Shown here piece after piece: positions 44,301 through 53,350 of a stretch of 64,000 bases of DNA. The translations under genes were made by a program, and so were the position numbers. This DNA is from Pseudoduganella buxea (lineage in GTDB: Bacteria > Pseudomonadota > Gammaproteobacteria > Burkholderiales > Burkholderiaceae_D). How positions within the stretch are numbered: the stretch's first letter is position 1; each line of letters starts with the position of its first letter. Under the pieces are notes generated by a model, which worked only from the letters and a program-made list of their open reading frames with translations, was not told where the DNA came from and ran no database searches. The stretch lies in NCBI RefSeq assembly GCF_009720835.1, contig NZ_WNKZ01000001.1:62001-126000 (forward strand), read 5' to 3'.

Positions 44301-44642
44301 ACGCCCGTGGCCCAATTCCAGCAGGGCGCCGTGCCCGTGTTCCTGATCAGCCTGAAGGCGGGCGGGGTCGGCCTGAACCTGACGGCGGCCGATGCCGTCA
44401 TCCACTACGACCCGTGGTGGAACCCGGCGGCGGAAAACCAGGCCACGGACCGGGCCTGGCGCATCGGCCAGGACAAGCCCGTCTTCGTCTACAAGCTGAT
44501 CGCCGAAGGCACGCTGGAGGAGAAAATCCAGGACATGCAGCGCCGCAAGGGCAACCTGGCCGACGCCATCATGGGCGAAGGCGGCAAGCTCGATGCGCGT
44601 CTCACGCCGGACGACCTGCAGGCCATTTTCGCGCCGCTGTAG
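41346..44642 (+). CDS. SWIM zinc-finger SNF2 helicase-like protein
   Basis: This 1098-residue protein has an N-terminal SWIM zinc finger ([17 protein letters not shown], about residues 71-87), a ~550-residue middle part without known motifs and a C-terminal SNF2 motor: motif I [17 protein letters not shown] (about 659), motif II [8 protein letters not shown], motif III [20 protein letters not shown] and [20 protein letters not shown]. It is a DNA translocase of the bacterial SWIM-SNF2 group. The start at 41346 gives an N-terminus that runs directly into the SWIM region; earlier in-frame starts exist near 41235. It is the second SNF2 protein in 9 kb. Confidence 0.9.
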   Translation: [1098 protein letters not shown]

Positions 44643-44775
44643 GCACCGGCACCCGGTTCCTGCGCCAGTGTGACTTTCCGAGAGTTTTGCGGTCCCCCAT
44701 TCGCGGTAGCATGCGCGCAACGTGCGCCGTGAAAGAGCGTGCGACCTGCCGACGTCCAACTTCTATCGGGAAACC

Positions 44776-47508
44776 ATGCAAATCCAAGCTTTGAAAAGAA
44801 CCGTCCTGTCCACCGCCATCGCCGCCGCGCTGCTGCTGGGCACGCACGCGCAGGCATTGACCCTGCCGAAGGGCGTCACCGTCGGCCCGTCGGCCGAGGG
44901 CATCACCGAATACCGCCTCGCCAACGGCATGAAGGTGCTGCTGTTCCCCGATGCATCCAAGCCCACCACCACCGTCAACATGACGTACCTGGTCGGCTCG
45001 CGCCACGAGAACTATGGCGAGAGCGGCATGGCCCACCTGCTGGAACACCTGCTGTTCAAGGGCGCGCCGGGTTATACCGACATCACCAAGCAGTTCGCCG
45101 CGCGCGGCATGCGCTTCAACGGCACCACCAGCAGCCACCGCACCAATTACTTCGAGAGCTTCAAGGCCGATGACGGCAACCTGAAATGGTCGCTCGACAT
45201 GGAAGCGGCGCGCATGACGAAATCGTTCGTCTCGCGCAAGGACCTGGATTCGGAAATGACGGTGGTGCGCAACGAATTCGAAATGGGCGAAAGCGATCCG
45301 GGCGGCCTGCTGTTCAAGCAGCTGCAGAGCGTGGCCTTCGACTGGCATGGCGTGGGCCGCTCGCCGATCGGCAACCGCAGCGATATCGAGAACGTCAAGA
45401 TCGAGAACCTGCAGAACTTCTATCGCACCTGGTACCAGCCGGACAATGCCGTGCTGCTGGTGGCCGGCCAGTTCGACGAGACGCGCACCTTGCACTGGAT
45501 CGCCCAGGCCTTCGGCAAGATCCCCAAGCCCAAGCGCACCCTGCCCAGCTTCTGGACGGTGGAACCGGCCCAGGATGGCGAGCGCTCGTTCGCCGTGCGC
45601 CGCAAGGGCGACTACCAGCTGATCGGCCTGGCCTACAAGGGTCCCGGCAGCCTGCACGCGGACATGCCCGCGCTGACGGTGCTGGACGAGATTCTCGGCG
45701 ATACGCCGAACGGGCGCCTGCACAAGGAACTGGTCGTCAAGGGCAAGGCCGTGCAGACCTTCGCCTTCGGCATGAACGGCGTCACGCCGGGCCTGCAGGT
45801 GCGGGGCGCCGTCGTCAAGAAGGGCGAGGCGCCCGAGCCGGTGCGCGATGCCATGATTGCCGTGGCCGAAGGCCTGGCCGAGCAGCCGCCCACGCAGGAG
45901 GAAGTCGAGCGCGTGCAGCGCAACAGCGCGAACCGGATGGAAAAAACCCTGAACGACGCCGAACAGGTGGGCGTGGTGCTGTCCGAGGCGATCGCGCTGG
46001 GCGACTGGCGCACCTTCTTCTACCAGCGCGACGCCATTGCCAAGGTGACGCCGCAGCAGGTGGCCGACGTGGCGCGGCGCTACTTCAAGCAGTCCAACCG
46101 CACGATAGGCACGTTCGTGCCGACCGATGAACCGGACCGCGTGCTGGTTTCGGCCGCACCCGGCGTGGATGCCGTGCTGGCCAACTACACGCCCAAGGCG
46201 GCCGTCAAGGCGGGCGAAGTCTTCGTTGCCACGCCGGACAACATCAACGCGCGCACGACGCTGGAAACCATCGGCGGCCTGAAAGTGGCGCTGCTGCCGA
46301 AGGCGACGCGGGGCCAGACCGTGGCCGTGCAGCTGAAGCTGCACTGGGGCGACGAGAAATCCTGGTTCGGCAAGCGCATGGTCAGCACGTTGACCGAGCG
46401 CATGCTGCTGCGCGGCACCAGCAAGTACACGCGCGAGCAGCTGGCCGACGAAATGCAGAAGCTGAAAATCACGGGCAATATGTACGCGTTCCAGACCACC
46501 CGCGAACACCTGCCGGCCGCCATGCGGCTGATGGCGCACGTGCTCAAGGAAGCGAACTTCCCGGCAGCCGATTTCGAACAGCTGCACAAGCTGACGGCCG
46601 TCGAGATCGAGGCGGAACGGGGCGACCCGTCGTCGGTGGCGGCGCGCGGTGTCGGCGTGCACCTGAGCCACTACAAGAAGGGCGACGTGCGCGCGGAAAT
46701 GACGATCGACGAAGAACTCGAAGCGCTGCGGGCCGTGAAGCGGGAAGACGTGGTGGCCTTCCACCGCGACTTCTACGGTGCCTCCCGCGGCGAACTGGCC
46801 GTGGTGGGCGACTTCGAAGCGGCCGACGTGCGCAAGCTCACGCAGGAACTGTATGGCAACTGGACCAGCAAGACGCCCTACCAGCGCGTGCCGCTGGCGT
46901 ATGCCGACGTCAAGCCGGCGGTGCAGAAGGTCGACATGCCCGACAAGGAAAACGCCTCGTACGCGGCCGGCATGAACCTGGACGTGCGCACCGATGACCC
47001 GGACTACGCGGCGCTGCAGGTGGCGTCGTATATCTTCGGCAACGGCGGCCTGAAGTCGCGCCTGATGGACCGGCTGCGCCAGAAGGACGGGCTGTCCTAT
47101 GGCGGCATGGCGTACATCTGGGCCGTGGACCAGGACCGCTACGGCCGTTTCGCCATCAACGCCATCGGCGCGCCGCAGAACATGGCCAAGGTGGAAGCGG
47201 CCGTGCGCGACGAGCTGCAGAAAGCCGTGGCGCAGGGCTTCACGGCCGAGGAAGTGGCGGATGCGCGCAAGGGCCTGCTGGAACGGGCGGTGCAGGAGCG
47301 TTCGCAGGACACCGCCGTGGCGCGCAAATGGACGGAACGGCGCTACCTGGACCGCGACTTCGCGTGGGACCAGGCCTTGGAAGCGAAGTTGGCGGGCGTG
47401 ACGGCCGAGCAGGCCAGCGCCGCGTTCAGGAAGGCCGTCGATCCGGCCAAGCTGGTGGTCGTCATCGCGGCCGACCGCGCCAAGGCCACGGCCGCCGGCG
47501 CACCGTAA
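44776..47508 (+). CDS. M16 family zinc metallopeptidase (pitrilysin type)
   Basis: A 910-residue peptidase with signal peptide (STAIAAALLLGTHAQA), so periplasmic. The inverted zinc motif HLLEHLLFKG (HxxEH, about residue 87) is followed some 75 residues later by the third ligand in VRNEFEMGESDPGG. Two M16 halves are present: the first active, the second (from about residue 490) inactive, as usual. The protein probably degrades peptides leaking into the periplasm. The start was set at ATG 44776 just before the signal peptide. A two-way terminator follows. Confidence 0.93.
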   Translation: MQIQALKRTVLSTAIAAALLLGTHAQALTLPKGVTVGPSAEGITEYRLANGMKVLLFPDASKPTTTVNMTYLVGSRHENYGESGMAHLLEHLLFKGAPGYTDITKQFAARGMRFNGTTSSHRTNYFESFKADDGNLKWSLDMEAARMTKSFVSRKDLDSEMTVVRNEFEMGESDPGGLLFKQLQSVAFDWHGVGRSPIGNRSDIENVKIENLQNFYRTWYQPDNAVLLVAGQFDETRTLHWIAQAFGKIPKPKRTLPSFWTVEPAQDGERSFAVRRKGDYQLIGLAYKGPGSLHADMPALTVLDEILGDTPNGRLHKELVVKGKAVQTFAFGMNGVTPGLQVRGAVVKKGEAPEPVRDAMIAVAEGLAEQPPTQEEVERVQRNSANRMEKTLNDAEQVGVVLSEAIALGDWRTFFYQRDAIAKVTPQQVADVARRYFKQSNRTIGTFVPTDEPDRVLVSAAPGVDAVLANYTPKAAVKAGEVFVATPDNINARTTLETIGGLKVALLPKATRGQTVAVQLKLHWGDEKSWFGKRMVSTLTERMLLRGTSKYTREQLADEMQKLKITGNMYAFQTTREHLPAAMRLMAHVLKEANFPAADFEQLHKLTAVEIEAERGDPSSVAARGVGVHLSHYKKGDVRAEMTIDEELEALRAVKREDVVAFHRDFYGASRGELAVVGDFEAADVRKLTQELYGNWTSKTPYQRVPLAYADVKPAVQKVDMPDKENASYAAGMNLDVRTDDPDYAALQVASYIFGNGGLKSRLMDRLRQKDGLSYGGMAYIWAVDQDRYGRFAINAIGAPQNMAKVEAAVRDELQKAVAQGFTAEEVADARKGLLERAVQERSQDTAVARKWTERRYLDRDFAWDQALEAKLAGVTAEQASAAFRKAVDPAKLVVVIAADRAKATAAGAP

Positions 47509-47539
47509 GGGAAGGACGTGGCGCTGCGGCGCCACCAAT

Positions 47540-47573
47540 GAAAAACGCCAACCCGGGGGTTGGCGTTTTTTTA
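47540..47573. terminator. bidirectional terminator between the M16 gene and tatC
   Basis: AACGCCAACCC (47544-47554) pairs with GGGTTGGCGTT (47557-47567) with an A run to the left and a T run to the right, serving both converging genes. Confidence 0.85.
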
Positions 47574-47598
47574 TCGCAGGCCACGCAGCAACGGCGGG

Positions 47599-48354
47599 CT
47601 ACACCTGTTCCTCGGGCGAGCGCGTCATTCGCACGAACAGCGGCGAGACCAACAGGCCCACTTCGAACAGCAGCCACATGGGGATGGCCAGCGAGAACTG
47701 GCTGACCACGTCCGGCGGCGTGACGATGGCGGCGATGACGAAGGCGCCGACGATGACGTAGGGGCGCCATTCCTTCAGCTTGGCCAGCGAGACGATGCCC
47801 ATGCGGACCAGGATGACGACGACGACGGGCACTTCGAAGGCGGCGCCGAAGGCCAGGCACATTGACATGACGAAGTCGAGGTAGTTCTCGATATCGGGCG
47901 TGACGGCGATCGACGTGGGCGAGAATTCGCTGATGAAGGCGAACACGCGGCCGAAGACGAGGAAATAGCAGAAGGCGACGCCGCCGACGAACAGCAGCGA
48001 CGAGGAAATGACGAGCGGCGCGACCAGGCGCTTTTCGTGGGTGTACAGGCCAGGGGCGACGAAGGCCCACATCTGGTACAGCACCCACGGCAGCGACAGC
48101 ACGAAGCCCAGCAGCAAGGTGACCTTCATCGGCACCAGGAAGGGGGCGATGACGCCGGTGGCGATCATCTTCGAGCCCACCGGCAGCGCGGCGATCATGG
48201 GTTGGGCGATCAAATCGTAGATCTGGGCCGGGCCGGGCCAGAACATCAGGGCCGCGGTGGCGATGAGGATGCCGATGGAAGCCTTGACCAGCCGGTCACG
48301 CAGTTCGATCAGGTGGCTGATGAAAGTTTCTTCGACCGGGTTTTCAGTGCTCAT
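47599..48354 (-). CDS. tatC: Tat translocase subunit TatC
   Basis: This 251-residue protein with six predicted membrane helices is the signal-recognition core of the twin-arginine export channel. It has the TatC signatures FISHLIELRDRLVKA near the start, SLPWVLYQMWAFVAPGLY and the late VIAAIVTPPDVVSQF. Its ATG overlaps the tatB stop by one base (TAATG), so translation is coupled. Last gene of the long minus-strand run; terminator beyond it. A predicted Tat substrate, the PhoD-like protein, is in the same window. Confidence 0.97.
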   Translation of the reverse strand: MSTENPVEETFISHLIELRDRLVKASIGILIATAALMFWPGPAQIYDLIAQPMIAALPVGSKMIATGVIAPFLVPMKVTLLLGFVLSLPWVLYQMWAFVAPGLYTHEKRLVAPLVISSSLLFVGGVAFCYFLVFGRVFAFISEFSPTSIAVTPDIENYLDFVMSMCLAFGAAFEVPVVVVILVRMGIVSLAKLKEWRPYVIVGAFVIAAIVTPPDVVSQFSLAIPMWLLFEVGLLVSPLFVRMTRSPEEQV

Positions 48355-48866
48355 TAGTAGAACGAAGCTGGGGGTTTGCCGTTACGCGGGCGGAAGCGCG
48401 CGACACGGGCGGCGCCGGAAACGACATGCGAACGGCCGCCATTGCGCTGCTTGTACCACAGCGGCACGGCGGACGTGCGCACCAGGCGCTTGCGGCGAAA
48501 TTCCTTGGCCTTGCGCGACAGGTCTTCCGTGCTGGCCGACGAATACGCGTCGCCGGCGTGGTGCGTATGGGAAGAATGATCGTCGACACGGAAGGCTTCC
48601 TCGACGTCGGCCATGTTCTGGGCGATCGAGTTTTCCACGTCGGCCTTGATCGACTGGGCCTGCTCCTGCACGTTCTTCTGCAGGTTGCGCAGTTCCTCGA
48701 GCTCGATTTCGCGGCTCACTTCGGATTTCACGTCGTGCAGGTAGCGCTGGGCGCGGCCGTACAGCGTGCCCGCCATGCGGGCAACCTTCGGCAGCTTTTC
48801 AGGGCCGATGACGATCAGCGCCACGACGCCGATGATGGCAAGTTTGGAGAGACCGAGATCGATCAT
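48354..48866 (-). CDS. tatB: Tat translocase subunit TatB
   Basis: The 170-residue protein has one N-terminal membrane helix (LAIIGVVALIVIGPEKLP), the characteristic GPEKLP hinge, and a long amphipathic helix (REIELEELRNLQKNVQEQAQ), then a histidine-rich, basic tail (DDHSSHTHHAG). TatB pairs with TatC to receive substrate. It lies 47 bp after tatA and overlaps tatC by one base. Confidence 0.95.
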   Translation of the reverse strand: MIDLGLSKLAIIGVVALIVIGPEKLPKVARMAGTLYGRAQRYLHDVKSEVSREIELEELRNLQKNVQEQAQSIKADVENSIAQNMADVEEAFRVDDHSSHTHHAGDAYSSASTEDLSRKAKEFRRKRLVRTSAVPLWYKQRNGGRSHVVSGAARVARFRPRNGKPPASFY

Positions 48867-48913
48867 AAGTTATACAAGATTGGCCCACGATGCCGGCCGG
48901 GCCGGCAGCGCTG

Positions 48914-49153
48914 TCACAGCTTGTGCTTTTCCTTGGCGTCCACCTCGATGGTGCCCTTGTCCGTCACTTGCGATGGCGGCGGGGTCGGCGTGGCGCCGCC
49001 GGCCTTCTGCTCGTCTTCGTTCTTGACGCCGTCCTTGAAACCCTTGACGGCCTTGCCCAGGTCGGAACCGATATTGCCCAGTTTTTTCGTGCCGAAGACC
49101 AGCATGATGACGACGAGGACGATCAGCCAGTGCCAGATGCTCATGGAACCCAT
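48914..49153 (-). CDS. tatA: Tat translocase subunit TatA
   Basis: The 79-residue protein begins [20 protein letters not shown] and has the FG-x-KLG hinge ([20 protein letters not shown]), the mark of TatA. It then has a hydrophilic, proline-rich tail ending KEKHKL. TatA forms the ring that admits folded proteins. ATG 49153 was chosen for its GGAGAAAATT site. A 147-bp gap separates it from the HIT gene; a TATACT box inside that gap may be a separate promoter. Confidence 0.95.
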   Translation of the reverse strand: MGSMSIWHWLIVLVVIMLVFGTKKLGNIGSDLGKAVKGFKDGVKNEDEQKAGGATPTPPPSQVTDKGTIEVDAKEKHKL

Positions 49154-49300
49154 AATTTTCTCCTTGCAGGGCACGCAGCCCGAATCCGTGTAATCGAGAC
49201 AGTATAAGCGATCGCGCGATGTCATGTGCCTGTCATTAACGTCCAGAAAAGGCTGGTTCCGGACGACCATTTCGCGCAGATGACCGCACGATGGCGGGCG

Positions 49301-49699
49301 TTAGTGCATGCCGCGCCATGGCCGCGGGCCGCCGTACATATGCATGTGCATGTGATAGACCACCTGGCCGCCATCCGGGCCGCTGTTGATGAGGGTCTTG
49401 TAGCCGCGCGTGGGCGCGCCGGCGGCGTCATACACCACCGAGATGCCGTGCTCCTCGGCCAGCCGGGGCGCCAGCGCCAGCATCTTGCCCAGGATGGCGA
49501 CATGGCTGCCGTCGCAGTCGGACAAGGTGGCGATGTGCTGCTTCGGAATGATCAGCAGGTGCACCGGGGCGGCGGGGTTGATGTCCTTGAAGGCCAGCAG
49601 TTCCTCGTCCTCGTACACGACGGCGGCGGGGATTTGCTTGGCAGCGATCTTACAAAACAGGCAGTTGTCCACGTTCGATCCTTGTCGCAATTGATTCAT
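49301..49699 (-). CDS. HIT family nucleotide-binding protein
   Basis: The 132-residue protein has the histidine triad HMHMHMYGG near the C-terminus (HxHxHxx), the N-terminal zinc cysteines [20 protein letters not shown] and the central [12 protein letters not shown]. Such proteins cleave nucleoside phosphoramidates (HinT-like). The ATG overlaps the hisE stop by 4 bp (ATGA), so it is translated with the his genes. Its position between hisE and tatA is the usual one in Burkholderiales. A GTG start at the VDNCLFCK segment would remove eight residues. Confidence 0.93.
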   Translation of the reverse strand: MNQLRQGSNVDNCLFCKIAAKQIPAAVVYEDEELLAFKDINPAAPVHLLIIPKQHIATLSDCDGSHVAILGKMLALAPRLAEEHGISVVYDAAGAPTRGYKTLINSGPDGGQVVYHMHMHMYGGPRPWRGMH

Positions 49700-50037
49700 G
49701 GCGCGTCCGGGCGCGCGGCTTTTTCGTCGATGCCGGAGATGCCTTCGCGGCGGGCCAGCTCGTCCAGCACCTGCTGCGGCGTCAGGTCGAACTGCGCCAG
49801 CAGCACCAGCGAGTGGAACCACAGGTCGGCGCATTCGTACAGCACCTTGCCGGCGTCGCCGGCGGCGCGGGCGTCCTTGGCGGCCATCACCAGCTCGGTG
49901 GCTTCCTCGCCGATCTTCTTCAGGATGGCGTCGTCCCCTTTCGAGAACAGTTTCGACACATACGAGGTTGCGGGGTCGCCGCCGTTGGCCAGCTTGCGCG
50001 ACTCGATGGTGGCGCCGACGCGGTCGAGTATCGTCAT
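49696..50037 (-). CDS. hisE: phosphoribosyl-ATP pyrophosphohydrolase
   Basis: The 113-residue protein carries the HisE helical motif [17 protein letters not shown] with conserved glutamates for magnesium and [14 protein letters not shown]. It removes pyrophosphate from phosphoribosyl-ATP, the second step of histidine synthesis. It overlaps hisI by 4 bp at its start and the HIT gene by 4 bp at its end. hisE is a separate gene here, not fused to hisI as in enterobacteria. Confidence 0.96.
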   Translation of the reverse strand: MTILDRVGATIESRKLANGGDPATSYVSKLFSKGDDAILKKIGEEATELVMAAKDARAAGDAGKVLYECADLWFHSLVLLAQFDLTPQQVLDELARREGISGIDEKAARPDAP

Positions 50038-50474
50038 TTCTTCTTTTCCGTATAAATGGTGCCGGGGTCCTTCAGGACGGGCTCCGCGTCCTGCCAGTCG
50101 CCGTTCGGCGCATCGCCGTCGAATTTATGGAAGAAGCAGGAGTGGCGGCCCGTGTGGCAGGCGATGCCGCCGGCCTGCTCGACCTTCAGCAGCACGACGT
50201 CTTCGTCGCAGTCGAGGCGGATTTCCAGCACCTTCTGCACGTGGCCGGACTCCTCGCCCTTGTGCCACAGCTTCTTGCGCGAACGGCTCCAGTACACGGC
50301 CTCGCCCAGTTCCACGGTTTTATACAGCGCGTCGCGGTTCATCCAGGCGAACATCAGCACGTCGTTGCTGCCCGCTTCCTGGGCGATCACGGGCACGAGG
50401 CCATGCTCGTCCCACTTCACACGGTTCAGCCATTTTGCCTTGGCTACGCTAGGCGTCGTCGTCGGGATACTCAT
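50034..50474 (-). CDS. hisI: phosphoribosyl-AMP cyclohydrolase
   Basis: The 146-residue enzyme opens the adenine ring of phosphoribosyl-AMP, step three of histidine synthesis. It has the metal-binding motif [15 protein letters not shown] and the cysteines of [15 protein letters not shown], which bind zinc. The start of the fold reads [20 protein letters not shown]. It overlaps hisE by 4 bp and starts 13 bp after hisF. Confidence 0.96.
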   Translation of the reverse strand: MSIPTTTPSVAKAKWLNRVKWDEHGLVPVIAQEAGSNDVLMFAWMNRDALYKTVELGEAVYWSRSRKKLWHKGEESGHVQKVLEIRLDCDEDVVLLKVEQAGGIACHTGRHSCFFHKFDGDAPNGDWQDAEPVLKDPGTIYTEKKK

Positions 50475-50487
50475 AGGATTGTCCTGC

Positions 50488-51249
50488 TCAAGCCAGCCGC
50501 ATCGGGATGCCCTGCTGCGCCATGAAGCGCTTGGCTTCCTGCACCGTGTGCTGGCCGTAGTGGAAGATGCTGGCCGCCAGCACCGCGTCCGCGCGGCCCT
50601 TGATGATACCGTCGGCCAGGTCCTGCAGGCCGCCCACGCCGCCCGAGGCGATCACGGGCACGCTGACGGCATCGGACACGGCGCGCGTCAGTTCCAGGTC
50701 GAAGCCGGACTTGGTGCCGTCGCGGTCCATGCTGGTCAGCAGCAGCTCGCCGGCGCCCATCGCTTCCATCTTGCGGGCCCACTCGACGGCGTCCAGGCCG
50801 GTAGCCTTGCGCCCGCCGTGCGTGAACACTTCCCATTTGCCGGGCGCGACCTGCTTGGCATCGATGGCGACGATGATGCACTGCGAGCCGTGCTTCTGCG
50901 ACGCGTCGTGCACCAGTTGCGGGTTGCTGACGGCCGACGTGTTCAGGCTGATCTTGTCGGCACCGGCGTTGAGCAGGCGGCGCACATCGCCCACCTCGCG
51001 CACGCCGCCGCCCACCGTCAGCGGAATGAAGACCTGGGACGCCACGGCCTCGATGATGTCGAGGATCAGGCCGCGGTTGTCGCTCGATGCCGTGATGTCG
51101 AGGAAGGTCAGCTCGTCGGCGCCCTGCTCGTCGTAGCGGCGGGCGATTTCCACCGGGTCGCCGGCGTCGCGCAGCTCGGTGAAGTTGACGCCCTTGACGA
51201 CGCGCCCGTTGGTCACGTCCAGGCAGGGGATGATGCGTTTGGCCAGCAT
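50488..51249 (-). CDS. hisF: imidazole glycerol phosphate synthase, cyclase subunit
   Basis: The 253-residue (beta/alpha)8 barrel starts [20 protein letters not shown], with catalytic aspartates in CLDV and [15 protein letters not shown] and phosphate loops near [14 protein letters not shown]. It joins the ammonia made by HisH to PRFAR. It begins one base after the hisA stop, so the two are coupled. Confidence 0.97.
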   Translation of the reverse strand: MLAKRIIPCLDVTNGRVVKGVNFTELRDAGDPVEIARRYDEQGADELTFLDITASSDNRGLILDIIEAVASQVFIPLTVGGGVREVGDVRRLLNAGADKISLNTSAVSNPQLVHDASQKHGSQCIIVAIDAKQVAPGKWEVFTHGGRKATGLDAVEWARKMEAMGAGELLLTSMDRDGTKSGFDLELTRAVSDAVSVPVIASGGVGGLQDLADGIIKGRADAVLAASIFHYGQHTVQEAKRFMAQQGIPMRLA

Positions 51250-51250
51250 A

Positions 51251-52030
51251 TCAGTCTTCGCTCAGTTCGCCGGACAGCTCGTCGGCGCGCAGCTGCGCTT
51301 CGTTCAGGTTGATCGTGCCTTCGTAGATCGAGCGGCCGCAGATGACGCCTTCGATGCCTTCGTCCTGCACGGCGCACAGCGCTTCCACGTCGGCCAGGTT
51401 GTGCAGGCCGCCGGAGGCGATGATGGGAATACGCACGGCCTGGGCCAGGCGCACGGTCGCTTCGATGTTGACGCCGCCCATCATGCCGTCGCGGCCGATG
51501 TCGGTGTAGACGATCGATTCGACGCCGTACTGTTCGAATTTTTGCGCCAGGTCGATCACTTCGTGGCCGGACATCTTGCTCCAGCCGTCGGTGGCGACCT
51601 TGCCGTCCTTGGCGTCCAGGCCGACGATGATGCTGCCCGGGAAGGCGCCGCAAGCGTCGTGCAGGAAGCCGGGATTCTTCACGGCGGCCGTGCCGACGAT
51701 GATGTAGGTAATGCCGTCGTCCAGGTAGCGCTCGATGGTGTCGAGGTCGCGGATGCCGCCGCCCAGCTGGACGGGAATCTCGTCGATATCGTGCTCGGCC
51801 GCGAATTCCTGCACCGTCTTCAGGATCGCCTTGACGGCGCCTTCGTTCTTCGGCTTGCCGGCAAAGGCGCCGTTCAGGTCGACCAGGTGCAGCCGGCGGG
51901 CGCCCTGCTCCAGCCAATGACGGGCCATCGCGCCCGGATCGTCGGAAAATACAGTGGCGAGTTCCATATCGCCCTGTTTGAGGCGAACGCAGTGACCGTC
52001 CTTGAGGTCGATGGCAGGAATGAGCAGCAT
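51251..52030 (-). CDS. hisA: ProFAR isomerase
   Basis: This is a 259-residue (beta/alpha)8 barrel, the sister of HisF. It starts [20 protein letters not shown] with the catalytic aspartate in AIDL, has [20 protein letters not shown] and the second aspartate in [15 protein letters not shown]. It opens the sugar ring of ProFAR. The in-frame upstream extension lacks homology, so the start at 52030 was used. It is 40 bp after hisH. Confidence 0.97.
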   Translation of the reverse strand: MLLIPAIDLKDGHCVRLKQGDMELATVFSDDPGAMARHWLEQGARRLHLVDLNGAFAGKPKNEGAVKAILKTVQEFAAEHDIDEIPVQLGGGIRDLDTIERYLDDGITYIIVGTAAVKNPGFLHDACGAFPGSIIVGLDAKDGKVATDGWSKMSGHEVIDLAQKFEQYGVESIVYTDIGRDGMMGGVNIEATVRLAQAVRIPIIASGGLHNLADVEALCAVQDEGIEGVICGRSIYEGTINLNEAQLRADELSGELSED

Positions 52031-52070
52031 GGCTTTATCAGTTAGGTTGGATGAGTGGGTGTGAAACCGC

Positions 52071-52706
52071 TTAGGGATTCCAGTGCACGAAATTCTTGTA
52101 CAGCTGCAGGCCCGCCGCCGCGCTTTTCTCGGGGTGGAACTGGGTGGCAACGATATTGTCCCGGGCGACGGCGCAGCAGAACGATGCACCATACACGGTT
52201 TCGCCGATGCTGTGTGCGCTCTGTTCGGGCTGCACGTGGTAGCTGTGCACGAAGTAGAAATAGGCGTCGTCGGCGATGCCTTGCCAGATCGGGTGGGGCG
52301 ACGTCTGGCGCACCTGGTTCCAGCCCATCTGCGGCACCTTGAAGCGCGAGCCGTCTTCCTGCAACTGGCCGTCCAGGCGGAAGCGCACGATCTTGCCCGG
52401 AAGCAGGTTCAAGCCTTCGCCGCCCTCCTCGCTTTCGCCGAACAGCATCTGCTCGCCGATGCACACGCCCAGCAGGGGCTTGCTGGCGGCGGCGCGGCGC
52501 AGCGCCTCCTCGATGCCTGCTTCGCGCAGGCTCTTCATGCAGTCGCGCATGGCGCCCTGGCCCGGCAGCACGAGGCGGTCGGCGTTCTCGATGGCGGCGG
52601 CTTCGCCGGAAATGACGATGTCCGCCTCCGGCGCGACCGCCCGCAGGGCCTGCGCGACGGAGCGCAGATTGCCCATGCCGTAGTCAACTACAACGATTTT
52701 TTTCAT
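52071..52706 (-). CDS. hisH: imidazole glycerol phosphate synthase, glutaminase subunit
   Basis: This 211-residue class I glutamine amidotransferase has the nucleophile in [13 protein letters not shown] and the His-Glu pair in ATQFHPEKS. It begins [20 protein letters not shown]. It supplies ammonia to HisF. It is 21 bp after hisB and 40 bp before hisA. Confidence 0.97.
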   Translation of the reverse strand: MKKIVVVDYGMGNLRSVAQALRAVAPEADIVISGEAAAIENADRLVLPGQGAMRDCMKSLREAGIEEALRRAAASKPLLGVCIGEQMLFGESEEGGEGLNLLPGKIVRFRLDGQLQEDGSRFKVPQMGWNQVRQTSPHPIWQGIADDAYFYFVHSYHVQPEQSAHSIGETVYGASFCCAVARDNIVATQFHPEKSAAAGLQLYKNFVHWNP

Positions 52707-52727
52707 TAGCTGGCCCGGTGAGTGGAA

Positions 52728-53330
52728 TTACAGGCTTCCCTTGGTCGACGGGATCGTGCCTGCCGCGCGTTCGTCGCGCTCGACGGCCATGCGCAGGGCG
52801 CGGCCGAAGGCCTTGAACACGGTTTCGCACTGGTGGTGGGCATTGGTGCCGCGCAGGTTATCGATGTGCAGGGTGATGCCGGCGTGGTTGACGAAGCCGC
52901 GGAAGAATTCCAGGGTCAGGTCGACGTCGAAGGTGCCGATCATCGCGCGCGTGAACGGGATGTGGTACTCGATGCCGGGCCGGCCCGAGAAATCGATGAC
53001 GACGCGCGACAGCGCTTCATCCAGCGGCACATAGGCGTGGCCGTAGCGGCGGATGCCCTTGCGGTCGCCGATGGCCTTGGCCACGGCCATGCCCAGGGTG
53101 ATGCCGACATCTTCCACCGTGTGGTGGTTGTCGATATGGGTGTCGCCCGTGGCCTGGATGTCCAGGTCGATCAGGCCGTGGCGGGCGATCTGGTCCAGCA
53201 TATGGTCCAGGAAGGGCACGCCCGTGTTGAGGGACTGCGCGCCGGTGCCGTCCAGGTTCAGGGCGACGCGGATCTGCGTTTCGTTGGTGTTGCGCGTAAC
53301 TTCGGCGCTGCGTTCTGCAAGGGTGGTCAT
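52728..53330 (-). CDS. hisB: imidazoleglycerol-phosphate dehydratase
   Basis: The 200-residue enzyme has the two metal-binding HHxxED-type motifs: [14 protein letters not shown] and [19 protein letters not shown], and the start [14 protein letters not shown]. It is the single-function form without the N-terminal histidinol-phosphatase domain of enterobacteria; no histidinol-phosphatase gene is visible in the operon. It is 20 bp after hisC. Confidence 0.97.
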   Translation of the reverse strand: MTTLAERSAEVTRNTNETQIRVALNLDGTGAQSLNTGVPFLDHMLDQIARHGLIDLDIQATGDTHIDNHHTVEDVGITLGMAVAKAIGDRKGIRRYGHAYVPLDEALSRVVIDFSGRPGIEYHIPFTRAMIGTFDVDLTLEFFRGFVNHAGITLHIDNLRGTNAHHQCETVFKAFGRALRMAVERDERAAGTIPSTKGSL

Positions 53331-53350
53331 GGGAAGGCTCAGGATATGGA

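Noticed and set aside
41397-47538. Long minus-strand frames (1120 and 978 codons) opposite the SWIM-SNF2 and M16 genes
   Set aside because: Antisense mirrors of well-supported genes, with low-complexity His/Gln/Arg composition.
49211-49220. ATCGCGCGAT palindrome upstream of tatA
   Set aside because: Too short and too near random expectation in GC-rich DNA to be called an operator.
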